This document shows, one piece after another, positions 24,100 through 36,519 of a stretch of 64,000 nt of DNA (the first letter of the stretch is position 1; each line of letters starts with the position of its first letter). The stretch spans positions 10,139,546 through 10,203,545 of the forward strand of contig CM028334.1 of NCBI GenBank assembly GCA_016647705.1, in the 5' to 3' direction. The notes under the pieces are model-generated. The model was not told the origin of the DNA, searched no databases, and saw only the letters and a program-made list of their open reading frames with translations. Source of the stretch: Eucommia ulmoides (taxonomy: Eukaryota > Streptophyta > Magnoliopsida > Garryales > Eucommiaceae). Both the position numbers and the translations under genes were made by a program.

Positions 24100-24560
24100 C
24101 CTTCGGCTAGGGGGGATTTGTCCCTCTTTTGTTTGTTATGTTCCACTTGTTTTTATTTTAAATTCAAAACCCTATAAATATAAATAAAACAAATCAATTT
24201 CTAATATTTTAATTTATTAGAATGATTAACAAAATTTTATTTAGCGGTATTAGATCGTAAAAAATGCGATGCAATCAACTACGAAATAGTTGGATAGATA
24301 TGATTGAATTTTGAGTTGATAAAAATCTTAAAAAAATATGTCCATTGATAGTTAGTTGTATATTTGCCATTGGGGTATTTACCGAGCAGGGCCTGTTCAG
24401 AGGCGGAAGCTCAGCCATTGGGACCCCCTTTTGGCATCGACCGAACATGGCATGTTCAAAGTTCGGAGCTCGATCCTTTCCTCACACTTGGTTTACTTTT
24501 CTCACAGTAATAGCATCTTCCACGTGTAACGTTCTGGAAGCAGTGGCCAACCGAAATTTC
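24100..24560. other. Region between inverted-repeat element and NEN copy 2
   Basis: AT-rich, then a more balanced stretch from 24370. An open frame at 24345-24800 runs into the duplicated NEN promoter and does not resemble any protein I know. Recognisable similarity to the copy 1 promoter begins about 24565. Confidence 0.4.
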
Positions 24561-24767
24561 CCACTTTCATATTCAAATGAAAAGTATTTAAAAAAATTAC
24601 TTAAATCAATTCCGTTAAGAATTTTAAAATTTATCAATTTTTATATTTTCAGTCTACTCATTTGGCACGTTTCCCCGCGCACTGGGCGGGAAACTCGATA
24701 TTCTCCAAATCTTTGCTCCGAAGCAACCCAAATTCCCCTACAAGCTACCGCTTTATCAGATCTCTCT

Positions 24768-24778
24768 GAATATATAAA
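24768..24778 (+). promoter_or_regulatory. TATA-like element of NEN copy 2
   Basis: ATATATAAAC about 110 bp before the start codon, at the position corresponding to the copy 1 TATA-like sequence. Confidence 0.35.
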
Positions 24779-25189
24779 CGCGCAGATAGTAAATTCGTAG
24801 ATGTCGCTGATTTCTGATTGAATTCGCCTCGAAGTTTGGTTTTCCAGCATCAACTCAGAGCATTTTCCAACGCATTCCGATGGAGCGGTCGGTGTTAGCC
24901 TTCTTCGACTTGGAGACTACGAAACCGACCCGTGGCCAGGGTTGTGCCATATTGGAATTTGGATCCATCCTCGTCTGCCCGAAGACACTAATGGAATTGG
25001 ATAGCTATGCCACCCTCGTCCGACCCGCTGACCTTTCCCTCGTCTCCACCTCGTTCGACCGCGGCAACGGCATTACCAGTGGCAGCGTTGTTTCCGCCCC
25101 CACCTTCGCCGAAATCGCCGACAGGGTTTACGACCTCCTCCACGGTCTCCATTCTCTTCTTTCCATATCTATTTATTCATAGAATTTAA

Positions 25190-26085
25190 GAGTTAATGTA
25201 GAAATAATATCAAACAAACACTTAAATCTACACACCATTATGCCATTAATTTCTCTCTCTCTCTCCTCAATCTCATTACCACCGGCCATTTATCTCTCTA
25301 GCTTTCTATCTCTAATGTATTTCAGAGAAAACAAGCCGCCATGGATACCATCCTCTGCTTCGAACAGAGATTTTTAGATCTAGGGTTTAAATCTAGGGGA
25401 ATTGCAGAAGTTGTTGGATGCCGATGGCCATAGTGAAACAAGAGAAGTATCCATGGCGGCTTCGTGAAGATTTACGAGATCCAGTTGACCTCCGTTCGTC
25501 TTCTTCGTTCAGATCTGGGTTACGGTGGCGTTGTTCGTCGTCTTCGTTTTGACTGCAGCATTGTTAGTCGTCGTCGTTGTCGGAAGTGGTCATCCTCGAA
25601 CACGTTAGGGTTCATATTCTTCAATAGATAGGGTTCAATTGTTGAAAGGCCAATAATTACATTTTTCATTCCCTAGTTTTAATTTTAGTTTTTTAAGTTT
25701 TTTTACGGTTTCTTTCCTAAACATTCATAATAACTAGTAGTATGAATATTTATACGCCATTGAATTTGACTCTTTTTATTTGATTCGAAATATCATAAAC
25801 ATTCTTATCAGTTCACAAAAATATGAATGTACACACTAATAATCCCTATTAAATTTAGTACATTGCAAGTTTTTTGTTTCATAATTTTGTGAATATTTAC
25901 AATAGTTCAATTAATTATCATTAAAATAAAATATAACTAGAGAAAATGAATGTTCATATAAACATTGTGAACATTCACAGCAGTTTAATTAGTTTCCATA
26001 ATTATTTTATTAAATATTAAAAATAACAAAATAAAATGTGAATATTCACATGTTAATATAAAAAATCTGAACATATGGGGAGGAT
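25190..26085. other. Insertion in intron 1 of NEN copy 2
   Basis: Copy 1 has only about 100 bp here. The extra 900 bp is not readable as a protein. It contains a perfect 16 bp inverted repeat, AAGCCGCCATGGATAC at 25333-25348 and its complement at 25447-25462. No obvious target duplication was found. Confidence 0.6.
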
Positions 26086-26394
26086 TTTATATGAATTGAT
26101 TTTTGTGTTACTGGCTTCTTGATATAGGGAAGATTTGGGCGGGTCATAATATATTGGAGTTCGATTGTCCACTAATCGAGGAGGCGTTTGCAGAAATCAA
26201 TAGGCCGGCGCCGGAGCCCAAAGAAACCATTGATTCATTGGTTCTCTTGAGGGAAAGGTTTGGAAGGAGAGCTGGTGATTTGAAGGTAAAATCTTTCTAT
26301 CCCGCAGATGATTAGATGTTTCAATTTTATTTTATTTTTTATTTTTATTTTTGAAATTTTTTGAATTAGATCAATAGTAGCTGAATTAATTTTT

Positions 26395-26885
26395 GTTTTT
26401 TCTACTTCTACTCCACGAGAATCATATTTCCATTCTGGAGTATTCTTAGAATGAGATGATAATTTTATTTTCGTTCTGGAGTATTCTGTGAACATAATCG
26501 CATTTGGTAAAAATATTTTTTTTTTTTAATTTTTTTTTTTTTATAATTTCTTATAATAAAAATAAAAGAATGCGTTTGGTTTCAATTAAACTTAGATCAT
26601 TTATATGTGTGTGTGATAGAGAGAGAGAGGAGACAAGAGAAGAAGATAAAAATGAGCGGTGGTGATTGTAAATTGGCGTGGTGGTGAGTGGTGGGCAAAA
26701 GTGGTGGTGGTTCTCAATATTTTGTTGTTTCTCAAATTCTAAAGAATTCAAGAATTACTTTTAAAATTTTGAGAATAATTGAGAACAGACACATGTTTAC
26801 TGAACATGTTTCTATACACTACTTTGAAAAATTTGGGAGCAAGAATAGAAATTAGGGAGTGGAAACACAAAGCAAACGGGCCTAA
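26395..26885. repeat. MITE-like repeat in NEN copy 2 intron
   Basis: Diverged counterpart of the repeat at 6465-6985, keeping GGGAGCAAGAA and GGAAACACA words and a GA-rich tract. Confidence 0.45.
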
Positions 26886-27390
26886 GGCTTTCTTGGATAA
26901 CGTTTAAAGTACCTTTGAAAATTAAAAATAAATTAATTAATTCTATAAAAAAAATACTTTTACTTAGAGGCAAAAAGTGAAAATTCAAAAGTGTGTTTAA
27001 TAGTGTAGAGATATCTCAATATTATCCCTGTAAAGAACCTTTGAGGAGAAAAAAAAAAAAATGGGTGGAGAGTTTCTAGTGTATTGATCTCTTATAATAT
27101 AAATGTTGAAAAAACAAAAAACAAGTATTTTTGCTACTTAAAATCATGATTTTATAATATATATTTGTGCAAATCAAGCGCTTTTTTTAAAATTAAGAAT
27201 GTTTTTTTTTTTTTTGCTTAAAAGTAATTTAAAAAAGAAAAAAAAAACTTTTGCCAAACATCGCCTGGGCTAATGTTTGGAAACATGGAATCAAAGTTTT
27301 GGAATTCCAGTTAGGCTCCAATTTTATGCAACCAAACAATGCTTAAGAATGTTTATATGTTCCAGCATTAGTATGGTTCTTGTCATTGTT

Positions 27391-28191
27391 GCAGTAAATA
27401 AATAAAGAATAAAATTATCAAATTTGATTGGGTTGAGTCGCGGCCTAGGTCGCTCTCTTTAAGACGTTTCACGGCTCTACCTAAGATCGTGCAAGCAGTG
27501 TAACAACCCTGTCGTCTTCAGGATAAAACAGCTCAGAATCACCTCTGTCTAGAACCTTCTTTGTACGGCAGAAGACCTGAATACTAAACACCTACACACT
27601 ATTTGAACGAACAAACAAACTGTTCGAAAATCGAAATTTAAAAAATTGTTTCAGATATGAAGAAGAAACTGTTTATAGGCAAACAAGCTGCAGAAACTGT
27701 TTTTTTTTTTTTTTTGTTTTTCAGATGAAGAATAATACTGAAGTTGTTTTTTCCTATTTCAGATGAAGAAGAAGATTGAAGCAAAATTCTGTGTCTCAAC
27801 AATTGTTGAAGAAATCAGTATTTATAGGCAAAAAAGAATTCAGAACGTTTGAAATCCTTATTAAAACTGATTCAGACTTGATTGGCAAACTTTAAAAACG
27901 TTTAAGAAATGAAACATTTTTTTTATTTTTAAAAAATGATATTTTAAATAATTTTTGTCCAAAAAATAAATAAGTGTCACCTCATCACACCCGCGCTCGG
28001 CACTGTCGGACGGACAGCGGCGCGCGTGCATGGGGTAAACCTGTAGGGATATAGGTCATCTCCCATCCACAAAATGTAGATACCCCTTGGGGCACACCCT
28101 AAGAATCGCATATGCCCCATGTTATATTCCTTAATATCTTTTCTCCCAAACAATATGGGATAAGAGAAAAAAGAGGAAAAACTCTATGACA
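27391..28191 (-). mobile_element. Solo LTR, probably Copia-type (copy B)
   Basis: Reverse-complement relative of the LTR at 4039-5019. On the minus strand it starts TGTCATAGAG, has CCTATAAATAC as TATA box, and ends ATTTACTGCA. It is absent from the matching intron of NEN copy 1, so it inserted after the duplication. No clear target duplication remains. Confidence 0.6.
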
Positions 28192-29691
28192 CTTTTTATA
28201 AAATATTTTAAAATTCATAAATTTCAACAGCTTCTTCAATGTGTGAATTTACCTACTTGATTCGACGGTTTGGAGACCTCAAAATCACTTCTTTTTGGGT
28301 CTCCAAATTATGGTTTATGGTACACCTATTGGGTACTCTATACTCCGAGTTCTTGGTTGTGGAGTTACTTGCATTATAAACTTTTTGATTTAAATTAAGT
28401 GCTAAAATTTACTTGTTTGTTGGCTGATAAAAACCATAATTGCCTTTGTAGATGGCCACTCTCGCGATGTACTTTGGGCTTGGGCAACAAAAGCATAGGT
28501 ATACCCTTTTCGAAACGTGTTCCGTGATGCTAGTCATAGTACCATTCCTTGTCCAGTGATAGGTTATGCGTCAACAAGCAACAAAAGCAAGTAACCGCAA
28601 GTTATGCACTAGTTTACGAATTAGAGTACCGTTCCTTGTCTAGTTATAGTATAGTTCCTTGTCTGTCCTTTACTGATGCATAGTTGTTGTAAATCTTTCT
28701 CTTCCTCTTGTTGACTAAGATAAGAAATTGTAGAGTTCATAGTCAATTTTCAAGGGTTCAGAAGAGAGGGAGGGGGGGGAAGCACATGTCCTCTATGTAC
28801 ATATGCTTGCTTTGTCCCTAGGTTTCTCATAAAGGAGAAGCAAACATCCCTATATATATATATGTGTGTGTATACATTTTCTAATGCATGCATTTCTCTC
28901 TTGAATAAGAAAATGAAGTAGCCGCTGTAGGTGCTCGATTTGTATGTGATAATGGTCTCTGTATTGGGCTTATGCTGGGGAAGAAATTTTGAATTTGGCA
29001 TTTAATTTTTGATTTCTATATTTTGTTCTTTGACAATCTTCAGGAGTTTAGATGATGTTCGGATGAATCTTGAAGTTTTCAAGAAATGTGCGACAGTTCT
29101 CTTCTTGGTAATTTCCCTTAATCTAAGGTTGTGTTTGGGTGAAGGATTTGATTTTAACAAGTGATTTTTTAAATTCATTATTAAAATTTATTTTTTGGCT
29201 ACTTCACAATCTTAAATTTGTAAGATTTGTGGAATTTCAAAATGCAAGTTGGGGAGGGTAAAATGATAACTCTAAATACCTACTAAAAAGTTGTCGCCGT
29301 CATCTTCTTCTTCTTTTTCTTTTTTTTTTAAATAAATAAATCCTTCTGAATGAGGTGTTGAGGTGAAATTACATCAATAAATTATCAATTTCAAAAAATA
29401 TATACACAAAACAACAAATTTGCGAATAATGCGATTTTATTATTTTAAAATTCAAAATTACAAAATACCATTATTTCTAAATTTCCTTATCCAAACGCAC
29501 TTTAAATTCAAAATCCCCAGTTTTTTTTGCAAATAATGGGATTTTATTATTTTGAAATTCAAAATTTTAAGATCCCATTATTTCTTAATTTCCTTATCTA
29601 AACACACTCTAAATTTAGAATCCCTGGTTTTTGAATTCTCCCTCTCCTATAGGAGTCGAGCCTTTCGGACACATATTCAGTTGGCAGTTTG

Positions 29692-30012
29692 ATTGAATCT
29701 AGCGTTAGAGATCATCCAAACCACCCTCCATTATTGCATACACTAATAATCAAGTCTAAGTTCAAGATCTGCATTTAATGTTCAATCACCTCATTAATAC
29801 ACCACTTTCTCAACCACCAAAGATTATCAATGTAACACCACCCACTTTGTTATATATATATATATATATGGATGTTTAGATGTGATAAGATAAGAAATAG
29901 AACATATGTAACAATGTAGTCCATTAAATTTTTTTTTTATATATAATATTTCTCTATTTTATTTCATTCGTTTATTCTCTAGTTTCTTTTCCCATCAATT
30001 TCAACATCCAGT
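29692..30012. other. Foreign replacement inside NEN copy 2 exon 5
   Basis: About 320 bp with no match to copy 1 replaces about 135 coding bases. It includes an (AT)n tract and poly-T, ends before TACTGCTAGATTAGACC (shared with copy 1), and brings in the premature TAA at 29776. Confidence 0.7.
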
Positions 30013-30496
30013 ACTGCTAGATTAGACCTTTTCAATGTGCAGCAACTCAGTGATCATATGGAAGAAGAGGAGGAGGAGGAAAATGAGTTAGATTTTCCAA
30101 ACTCTGACTGATTTCGTCCACATTAATGAAGTTTCTATGGCTCGTATATCTGTTGATCTTGCCTCGTATTGTGGGTCCCGAAGAATACGGGTTTTGCACG
30201 AAAGTGCAGTCTTTCAGCTTTGTTGCAGTCGTTTGAAAGTGAGGTTTGGATTGAGTACGAGGTTTGCAGACCATGAGGGTAGGCCGAGGTTGAGCTTTGT
30301 GGTGGAAGCGTCTCCGGAGCTGTGTCGGGTTTTGGATGCTTGTGATGATCTTGTTTATCGGTTTTCCATCGAGTCTCGTTGTAGTAGTCGCTCTGAGTGG
30401 AGGCCTGTTGTCAGCAGAAAACCCGGGTTTCTCAGTTCCCCTACAGTCCGATTTCAGTAAGTTTTTCTATATCAGAAAAATGGTATATTCTTTAGG

Positions 30497-31150
30497 TAGT
30501 GTTTGTTTCGAGTTCGAAAAACTTGGGAAAAAACAAAATCTCAGGACAATAAATAAACTGTTATTATTTTTTCAAATGTGAGCAGGAAAAGGGGCTTTTG
30601 TTTTGTTCCCATTAAATTATTTTAAAAATATGGGAACAGAATATAAACAAATTTTGTTTGTTCCCAGATTTCTGTTCTTAATCCAAGTTTTCTTGGTACG
30701 TTGACAGAAACTGGTTTTGGTTGTTCCCAGACTTCTGTTTTCATGCTACGTTTCCTGGGACAACAGCCATATGTCTGTCTCTGCTCTAAGTTTTTTGCGA
30801 ACTGAAAAAAAAAGAAGGAAAAAGGACTAAAACATTAAACAAATGCCACTGTAGTGTTTCTGTTTTCAAAAATTGAAGCACAGAAATGTGTGGAAAGAAG
30901 CTGTCCTTATTTTGTTCCCTGAAACTTATTCTGAAAATCTGGGAACTGAACAAAGATTTGAATTGTTATTGGATTTCTGTTTCTCTTCCTAGTTTTCTGG
31001 AACAGAATCATGGGAGCAAAAAAACTATTTTTCTTTTCGTGAAAAAAATGTTCTAATAATATGGGGAACAAAACAGAAACAAATTCTTTATTTACGTATC
31101 GAAGAGCAGAAAGTGAAAAAATAACAAAAACACTAACAAACACCACCTTT
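30497..31150. repeat. MITE-like repeat with terminal inverted repeats
   Basis: Left end TAGGTAGTGTTTGTTTCG; the complement of the right end reads AAAGGTGGTGTTTGTTAGTG. The interior is rich in GGGAACAGAA and TTTCTGTTTTC words. It is the best-preserved termini of the intronic family in this window. Confidence 0.6.
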
Positions 31151-31722
31151 GATGACATAAGATGTTGAGTTGACATATTGTTCTCGCAAAAAATAGAAAT
31201 ATTCTATGGGGGTGGCGGGAAGAATAAGCTCTTTCTTTTCCTAAGAAAATCTTCTAAAAATCTGGGAACAAAACTGAAACATAATTTTTTATTCCCATAT
31301 TTAAATGTCTGCTCGAAGTGTTCTAAGAACAGAAACCCCAACAAAAAACATGACCATATATGCCGTCATACATTCAGTTGAAATATTTCTCGTATGAAAT
31401 GGCAAGAAAACTCAGCCTTCCATTTCCACTCTACATTTCAGAAATTCTCAAGAGTTAATACATGAAAAAACTCCATCGCTGCTGCTAATCAAGCTTGTTT
31501 TTGTTCTTTTACAGTTTGCCCAGATGGATTACAGAGATCTACCAGAAAGAATGGTCCACCCCCCGAAAACTTGAATTCAGCAGTTCTGATGTTGAACAAC
31601 TCAATGGATTGTTCCGTCCTGGGATTTGTTTGGATGCCTACTTCACCTTGGATCCCTATGATTATCAGCAGAAAGCTGGTATTCGTTTAGTCGCCAAAAA
31701 AATAATCGTACAATCCGGCTGA

Positions 31723-32812
31723 ATAGATTATTTGTTCAAAATTTATGTAATTCTAAATTGGATTTTAATTTTGAAATTTGTTTTTAAAGCAGTAAACATG
31801 TGCATGGTTGGTTATAGGTATTCAATTGTTCTCTATGAACGTTGTATAAATTGTTTAAAAGTGAAGCTGGGATATTTCTTTATTATTGCAAAATTATTTG
31901 ATTACTATAGAATCTGTTTGGTTTGGAATTCGATAATATTTTTTTTAAGAAACAGAATTTTTGAGTATTAGTTTCAAGATTAATTTGTTTTTTTTTTTTT
32001 TTTGTTTTTTGTTTTCTAGATTTTTGTTTCTGCTCTCATAAAATTTGGAACATAAGACAAAATTTGATGTTTTGTTCTTAGAAATTTGTTCTTGAACAAA
32101 ATATAAGTATTCTTTTGTTTTTTTTTTTGCTTCAATTATCATTTTTTGGCATCTTGGCAATTTTATTTAGTGTTTTTATTTCCAAAAAACTTAGATTGGA
32201 AACATAAATTTGTGAACAAGTTTGTTCTATTGGTTTAAAATTTTGGGAGCAAATAGAATTTTAAGAACAAAAAATACTAAACAAATAGAGATAACATTTT
32301 CAACTAAAAATAGTTTTTCAGAAATTTTGGAAGAGACTCGGAAAAGCTATTTACAGCTTGTTACTGTTTGTCCTGTTGGGTTAATGTTTTTGTTCTTGAT
32401 TTATATTCCAGCTACCCAAATTTTGGGATTAATTTAAAGAAACGTGTTTGGTAAACAAGTTAATGTTCCCAATTTTTTGGAGTAATTTGAGACTATTTTT
32501 TAAATTTATTAAGAATGTGAGAAACAAAAAAAAATGTTGATTCCTATTTTACTCACAAAATTATTCTCATTGTCATCCGGCCAACCACTACCACCTGCCG
32601 GCCACCATACATTTAAAGGGAAAAAAAAATGTTGCAACCAAACGTATTTCTTGTTTATGTTCTCATAAATTAAAAGAAATAATTTCAGAACAATGATCGT
32701 TATTTCTATTTTCGAAATACTCCAAAACATAAATAAAATTCTTATCACAATCTTAATTAAAAGTAGAAACAAAAAATAGAAACACTAACCAAAGCAACCT
32801 TAATACTCAATG
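31723..32812. repeat. Duplicated NEN 3' flank, copy 2
   Basis: Collinear with 10288-11310. The duplication can be followed up to about 32795, just before the Tat element target site. Confidence 0.75.
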
Positions 32813-32817
32813 CAATC

Positions 32818-35800
32818 TGATATAAGGGAATCTCCTCAGGTGTACTACATGGTTAATATCTGCCAAAGTATGGGAAAACAGCCGGACTAGGAGCTGAAAT
32901 CCCCTCCATGCCGAGCTGGGGTGCATTCTGAGCCGAGCTAAGGATCGTCTCGGTGAAGAAATCCAGACTGACAGACTCCGAGCCAGACTGACGAACTCGA
33001 GCACCCTGCTCATCATCTTCGCACTCGGGGCCTCTCCGGGCCGTCCTGAGGTTACAGTCCATGGGCCTCTGCAGGTGGGCTCAAAAGCCCAGCCTAGATG
33101 ATTAAAGCATTAATTCATCTACTCATTGGCTGCTCCACAGATTAGGTTAATTAACCCGAGCTAGGCTCCCTAATTTCGCGGCACCAATTGAGCCCGACAC
33201 CTATAAATACACCATGACATCCAATGCCCGACGGTACGTCTTCTCTACTGACACCATAGAACTTTTAGCCATTCTCCCCCGGATACTTACTCTCATGCTG
33301 GATGTAAGACCTTGATTTTGCACATACGTCATTTTTGTTACATTTTAAAAATAATTGGAAAATTCGGGGTGAAACTGGGTTAAAAAAAATAAATAAAAAT
33401 TTAATCCGAAATTTTCGTTTAACTTTTAATTAAAAACTTTTGGGATGAAATTGCAATTTAGGAAATCTTAAATGTGGTAAGTGGATTAAAACGAAGTGCT
33501 AAAAAAATAAAGGGGAGAAAGGTGTAATTAAACAAAAGTTATATATATATATATATATATATACGGCGTGCGTGTGTCGTGAGATCAGCCGGAGACACGG
33601 AGGTGAGGGAGAGGAGCGACGTGGCGTGATGGAAACCAAGAATTCGTCCACAAAAACCCATGCAATTTAATGTTATGATGATCAAAAGTCGGGAGAAAAG
33701 GGTAGAAATCACACAAGTTAGAGAGAGAATCGGAGGGTGATCGGCGGTGTACTCGGTCTAACGTCGTGGTTGTGGGTTCTATCATTAAACGATCGTGCGG
33801 GTCGGCTCAGTCCAGTCCCTGTGTGTGCGCGTCTCCGGTTGTTCGTTCGACAATCGTGGGAGTGAGATCGTCAATAGCGTGACTGTTGCCGTTCGTCACC
33901 GTCGTTCGGTAAGTAAGCTTATACGTTTAAATTCCTATAGTATATGTATATATGTGTTGTGTTGATCATTCGAGTGCATGGGTGCATGTGGGTGATTGTC
34001 GCCATGGTGCGGCCAACGGTGAGTGTCGCCGCCGTGGCAGTGTGTGGGCGTGTGTGTCATTGCTGTTTCGGTTTTAGCACAACAGAGTGTGGGTGGGTAG
34101 GGGAAGCTGTTTGGCTCGTCGGTCGTTGATCGTTGACGATCGTGGGTGGATCACCGTCGGTCAGTGGTGATCGTTGCACTGAGGTAGGATACCGGCGGTA
34201 AAGGGAGGTTAGAGAGAGAGAGAGGGTCAGAAAGAAGGTGTGTGATCGGTGAGTGGGCAGGCGTGATCGTGCTGTGTGGAGGTGGTGTTGACGACGGCGG
34301 GGTGTGGGCGCTGTTATGTGCTGCCGCCGGTGAGAGGGACGTGAGGTTGACGGTGGTTGTTCGGTGCCGGGACGGGACCTGTAACAGCAAACCAGAAAAA
34401 AAAAAAAAAAAAAAAAAGAAAGAAAGAAAGAAAGAAAGAAAGAGAAAGGGAGAAGAAGAAATGGAATAGGAAAAAAAAAAAAAATTACATTAACCACCCT
34501 AACAATAAAAATAAAAATCTAAAAACAAAAACCCAATTCAACTTCTTGGCCTGCAAATGATTTGGAAACGGGTAAAATTTCAATCGATTATTATTTCTCG
34601 TTAAATAAAATCCTTAACGTTACAATTTCCGAAATTGTAATAATATTCGTAACAATTAATTTTAATAACGTTATACATAAAATATTATCGTAACGGGTTG
34701 GGGTGAATAATAATAATTTTCTATAATAAAATGTGGGGATGGAAAAATTGTAGAATGTAGGGTCTGCATTACATGATTAGATTATATTTTTATCCAAATA
34801 TTAATTTAGGCCCTGTCACTAATAGGTTCGCAGGCACCTGAGGAACGGTAGAGCATAGTCGGTAAAGGTTTAGGGAACGGATCATCAGGTGAGTGTACTG
34901 TTTTCTTGCAAAAATCTATTTTCATATGTATATATGATGAAAAAACTGTGTTTACTTGAAAATGGATGAATTTTCTAACTTACATGATTCAAGCGTTATT
35001 TTGGGTATTCCTGATATTGTTAATTTCATTGTTTGTTGTTGAGGTGTCAGTTGATGGTGGGCGGAGTTATTGTTGTTGAGGTGTAGATAAGTGGTTGTTG
35101 TTGAGGTGAGAGGAAAATAGGTGGTGGATATTCACCCATCTAGCATAGTCCAGCAGAGCGTTGTTTCACCCGTCTGGCATAGTCTAGCAGAACGTTGTTA
35201 TATTCGGCTAGGAAGGCATATCCTACGGAATACAGTACCGTTGCAACTCCCGATCGTGAGGTTAAAACGATCACATGGCTAGCCGAGGTATGATGTGGTG
35301 TGATGTGGTGTAGCGAGGTGCGGTGTGATGGGGTGTCGTATATAGGGTTCTGTCGTTTATGGCATTTATATATATTTCATTTTATACTAGCATGGTGTAT
35401 CCATTTACGACAATATTCCTATTATTTCAGTTACGTTATACTAAATGGTTGCTGTGACGTTCTGGTTGATTTTTCACTGCTTAGTTCAAATGCTATAAAC
35501 ATATATATGTTGTTCTGTGGTGACAGGAAAAAAAAAAGTGTTATCCTTGTGGTATTTATATAAATATATTTATAATATGAGATTTGTATTTGGAAAATTT
35601 GATGTGTATATGTTATATGTTTGATCAATTTAAATGTTTTTATTAAGAAGACAGTACACTCGCAGGTGATACAGTTAAGAGTCAGTCCCCTACTGGCGCT
35701 AGATAGAATCCGGCAATACGGTAGTGAGAGGGAATTAATTTTGGAGGTGCTAGTTGTTGCCAACTTATGAGAGGTTCAGGAATGTGTTTATCTTTGTGGT

Positions 35801-36176
35801 TATTATAGTTTTGTAGGGATGGGTGTGTCCCCAATTAGAGAATGTATTAAACTAGTATGATTATTTTTGGTGGTTGTGTGTTTAGTTATGCATATGTCGA
35901 TTTGTAGATGTTTTGCCTTGCAGGTGATGTCATGATCTTTGTCATGCCGGCCCCAGAGTGATGGGTGTCTGGGTTGGGTTGTGACATCGGATGGACTTTA
36001 CCGGGCACAACCCCGGTGAGTCTTTGTACAGGTGCTCGGAGTGAAGGAGTAAAACTCAGCTCGGAGGTCGTCAACATCCCTGAATTCACCAAGCTAATCA
36101 CGCCATCAGCAGTCTTATATCCTTAATATCCTTTTAGACCATACTGTTGACTGGTTACCACTTTTCAACATCAACA
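32818..36176 (+). repeat. 5' LTR of the Tat element, split by a solo LTR
   Basis: The native parts are 32818-33302 and 35987-36176, together about 675 bp, with a CTATAAATACACC promoter box near 33202. A 2.68 kb foreign LTR sits between GCTGGA and TCGGATGG. Confidence 0.85.
33303..35986 (+). mobile_element. Tekay-like solo LTR inside the 5' LTR
   Basis: Starts TGTAAGACCTTG and ends GGTTGTGACA. It shares ordered blocks with the truncated copy at 17674. No internal region or second LTR is present, so it arose by LTR-LTR recombination. Flanking bases CTGGA and TCGGA do not form a convincing 5 bp duplication. A GAAA-rich tract lies at 34394-34446. Confidence 0.8.
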
Positions 36177-36196
36177 GTTTGGCGCCGTCTGTGGGA
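36177..36196 (+). promoter_or_regulatory. Primer-binding-site region of the Tat element
   Basis: GTTTGGCGCCGTCTGTGGG directly follows the 5' LTR. The same block follows the LTR at 16165. Tat-group elements prime from a tRNA at this position; the exact tRNA was not determined. Confidence 0.7.
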
Positions 36197-36519
36197 AAGC
36201 ACTAAAAGTCTCCCCTGATTGTCAACTCCTCACAAGGTTAAGACTTGATGATCACAAGGTCTGGAAAAGAAATCCACCAAGCCGACTAAGTGCTTGCCCC
36301 CAACAGTAATCCACCCCCTTCATCCGTGCAGAACATGTCAAAGGCTCCCAGGTCGGATCCCCCGGCTCAACCTGTGGAACATCTCCACCAACTCGCCATT
36401 CTGCCATCAGAGGCTGTAGGCCCGAGACTCAGCTCACCACTCAGGTAGGTCCAATCTTACCCACGGGGCAGTTTATTGGGCAGACTTCCGGGGCCCCTGA
36501 GGCAGCCCGCGTTGATATC

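Larger units (their letters stand above)
24880..31722 (+). pseudogene. NEN-family exonuclease copy 2, C-terminal half broken
   Basis: Direct duplicate of the gene at 5746. Exons 1-4 (24880-25144, 26128-26285, 28452-28498, 29044-29107) join in frame for 178 codons and keep FDLETT, GHNILEFD and the Exo III block with the His and Asp. Exon 5 (from 29653) runs into new sequence after VGSLIESS and hits TAA at 29776-29778, predicting a 219-residue exonuclease-only product. The displaced remainder continues from about 30013, with a one-base insertion near 30105, and codes for the C-terminal domain from MARISVDLASYCG. The last exon, 31515-31722, is open. Its first intron has gained about 900 bp, and an LTR sits in the following intron. 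It may still make a short nuclease; otherwise it is a pseudogene. Confidence 0.85.

Noticed and set aside
24345..24800. 151-codon frame upstream of NEN copy 2
   Set aside because: Its second half is the duplicated NEN promoter, which is non-coding in copy 1.
33944..34560. Several open frames in the Tekay-like solo LTR
   Set aside because: GT-rich and GAAA-rich repeats produce them; an LTR of this type does not code.
33298..35991. 5 bp target duplication of the Tekay-like solo LTR
   Set aside because: Flanks CTGGA and TCGGA match at only three of five positions.
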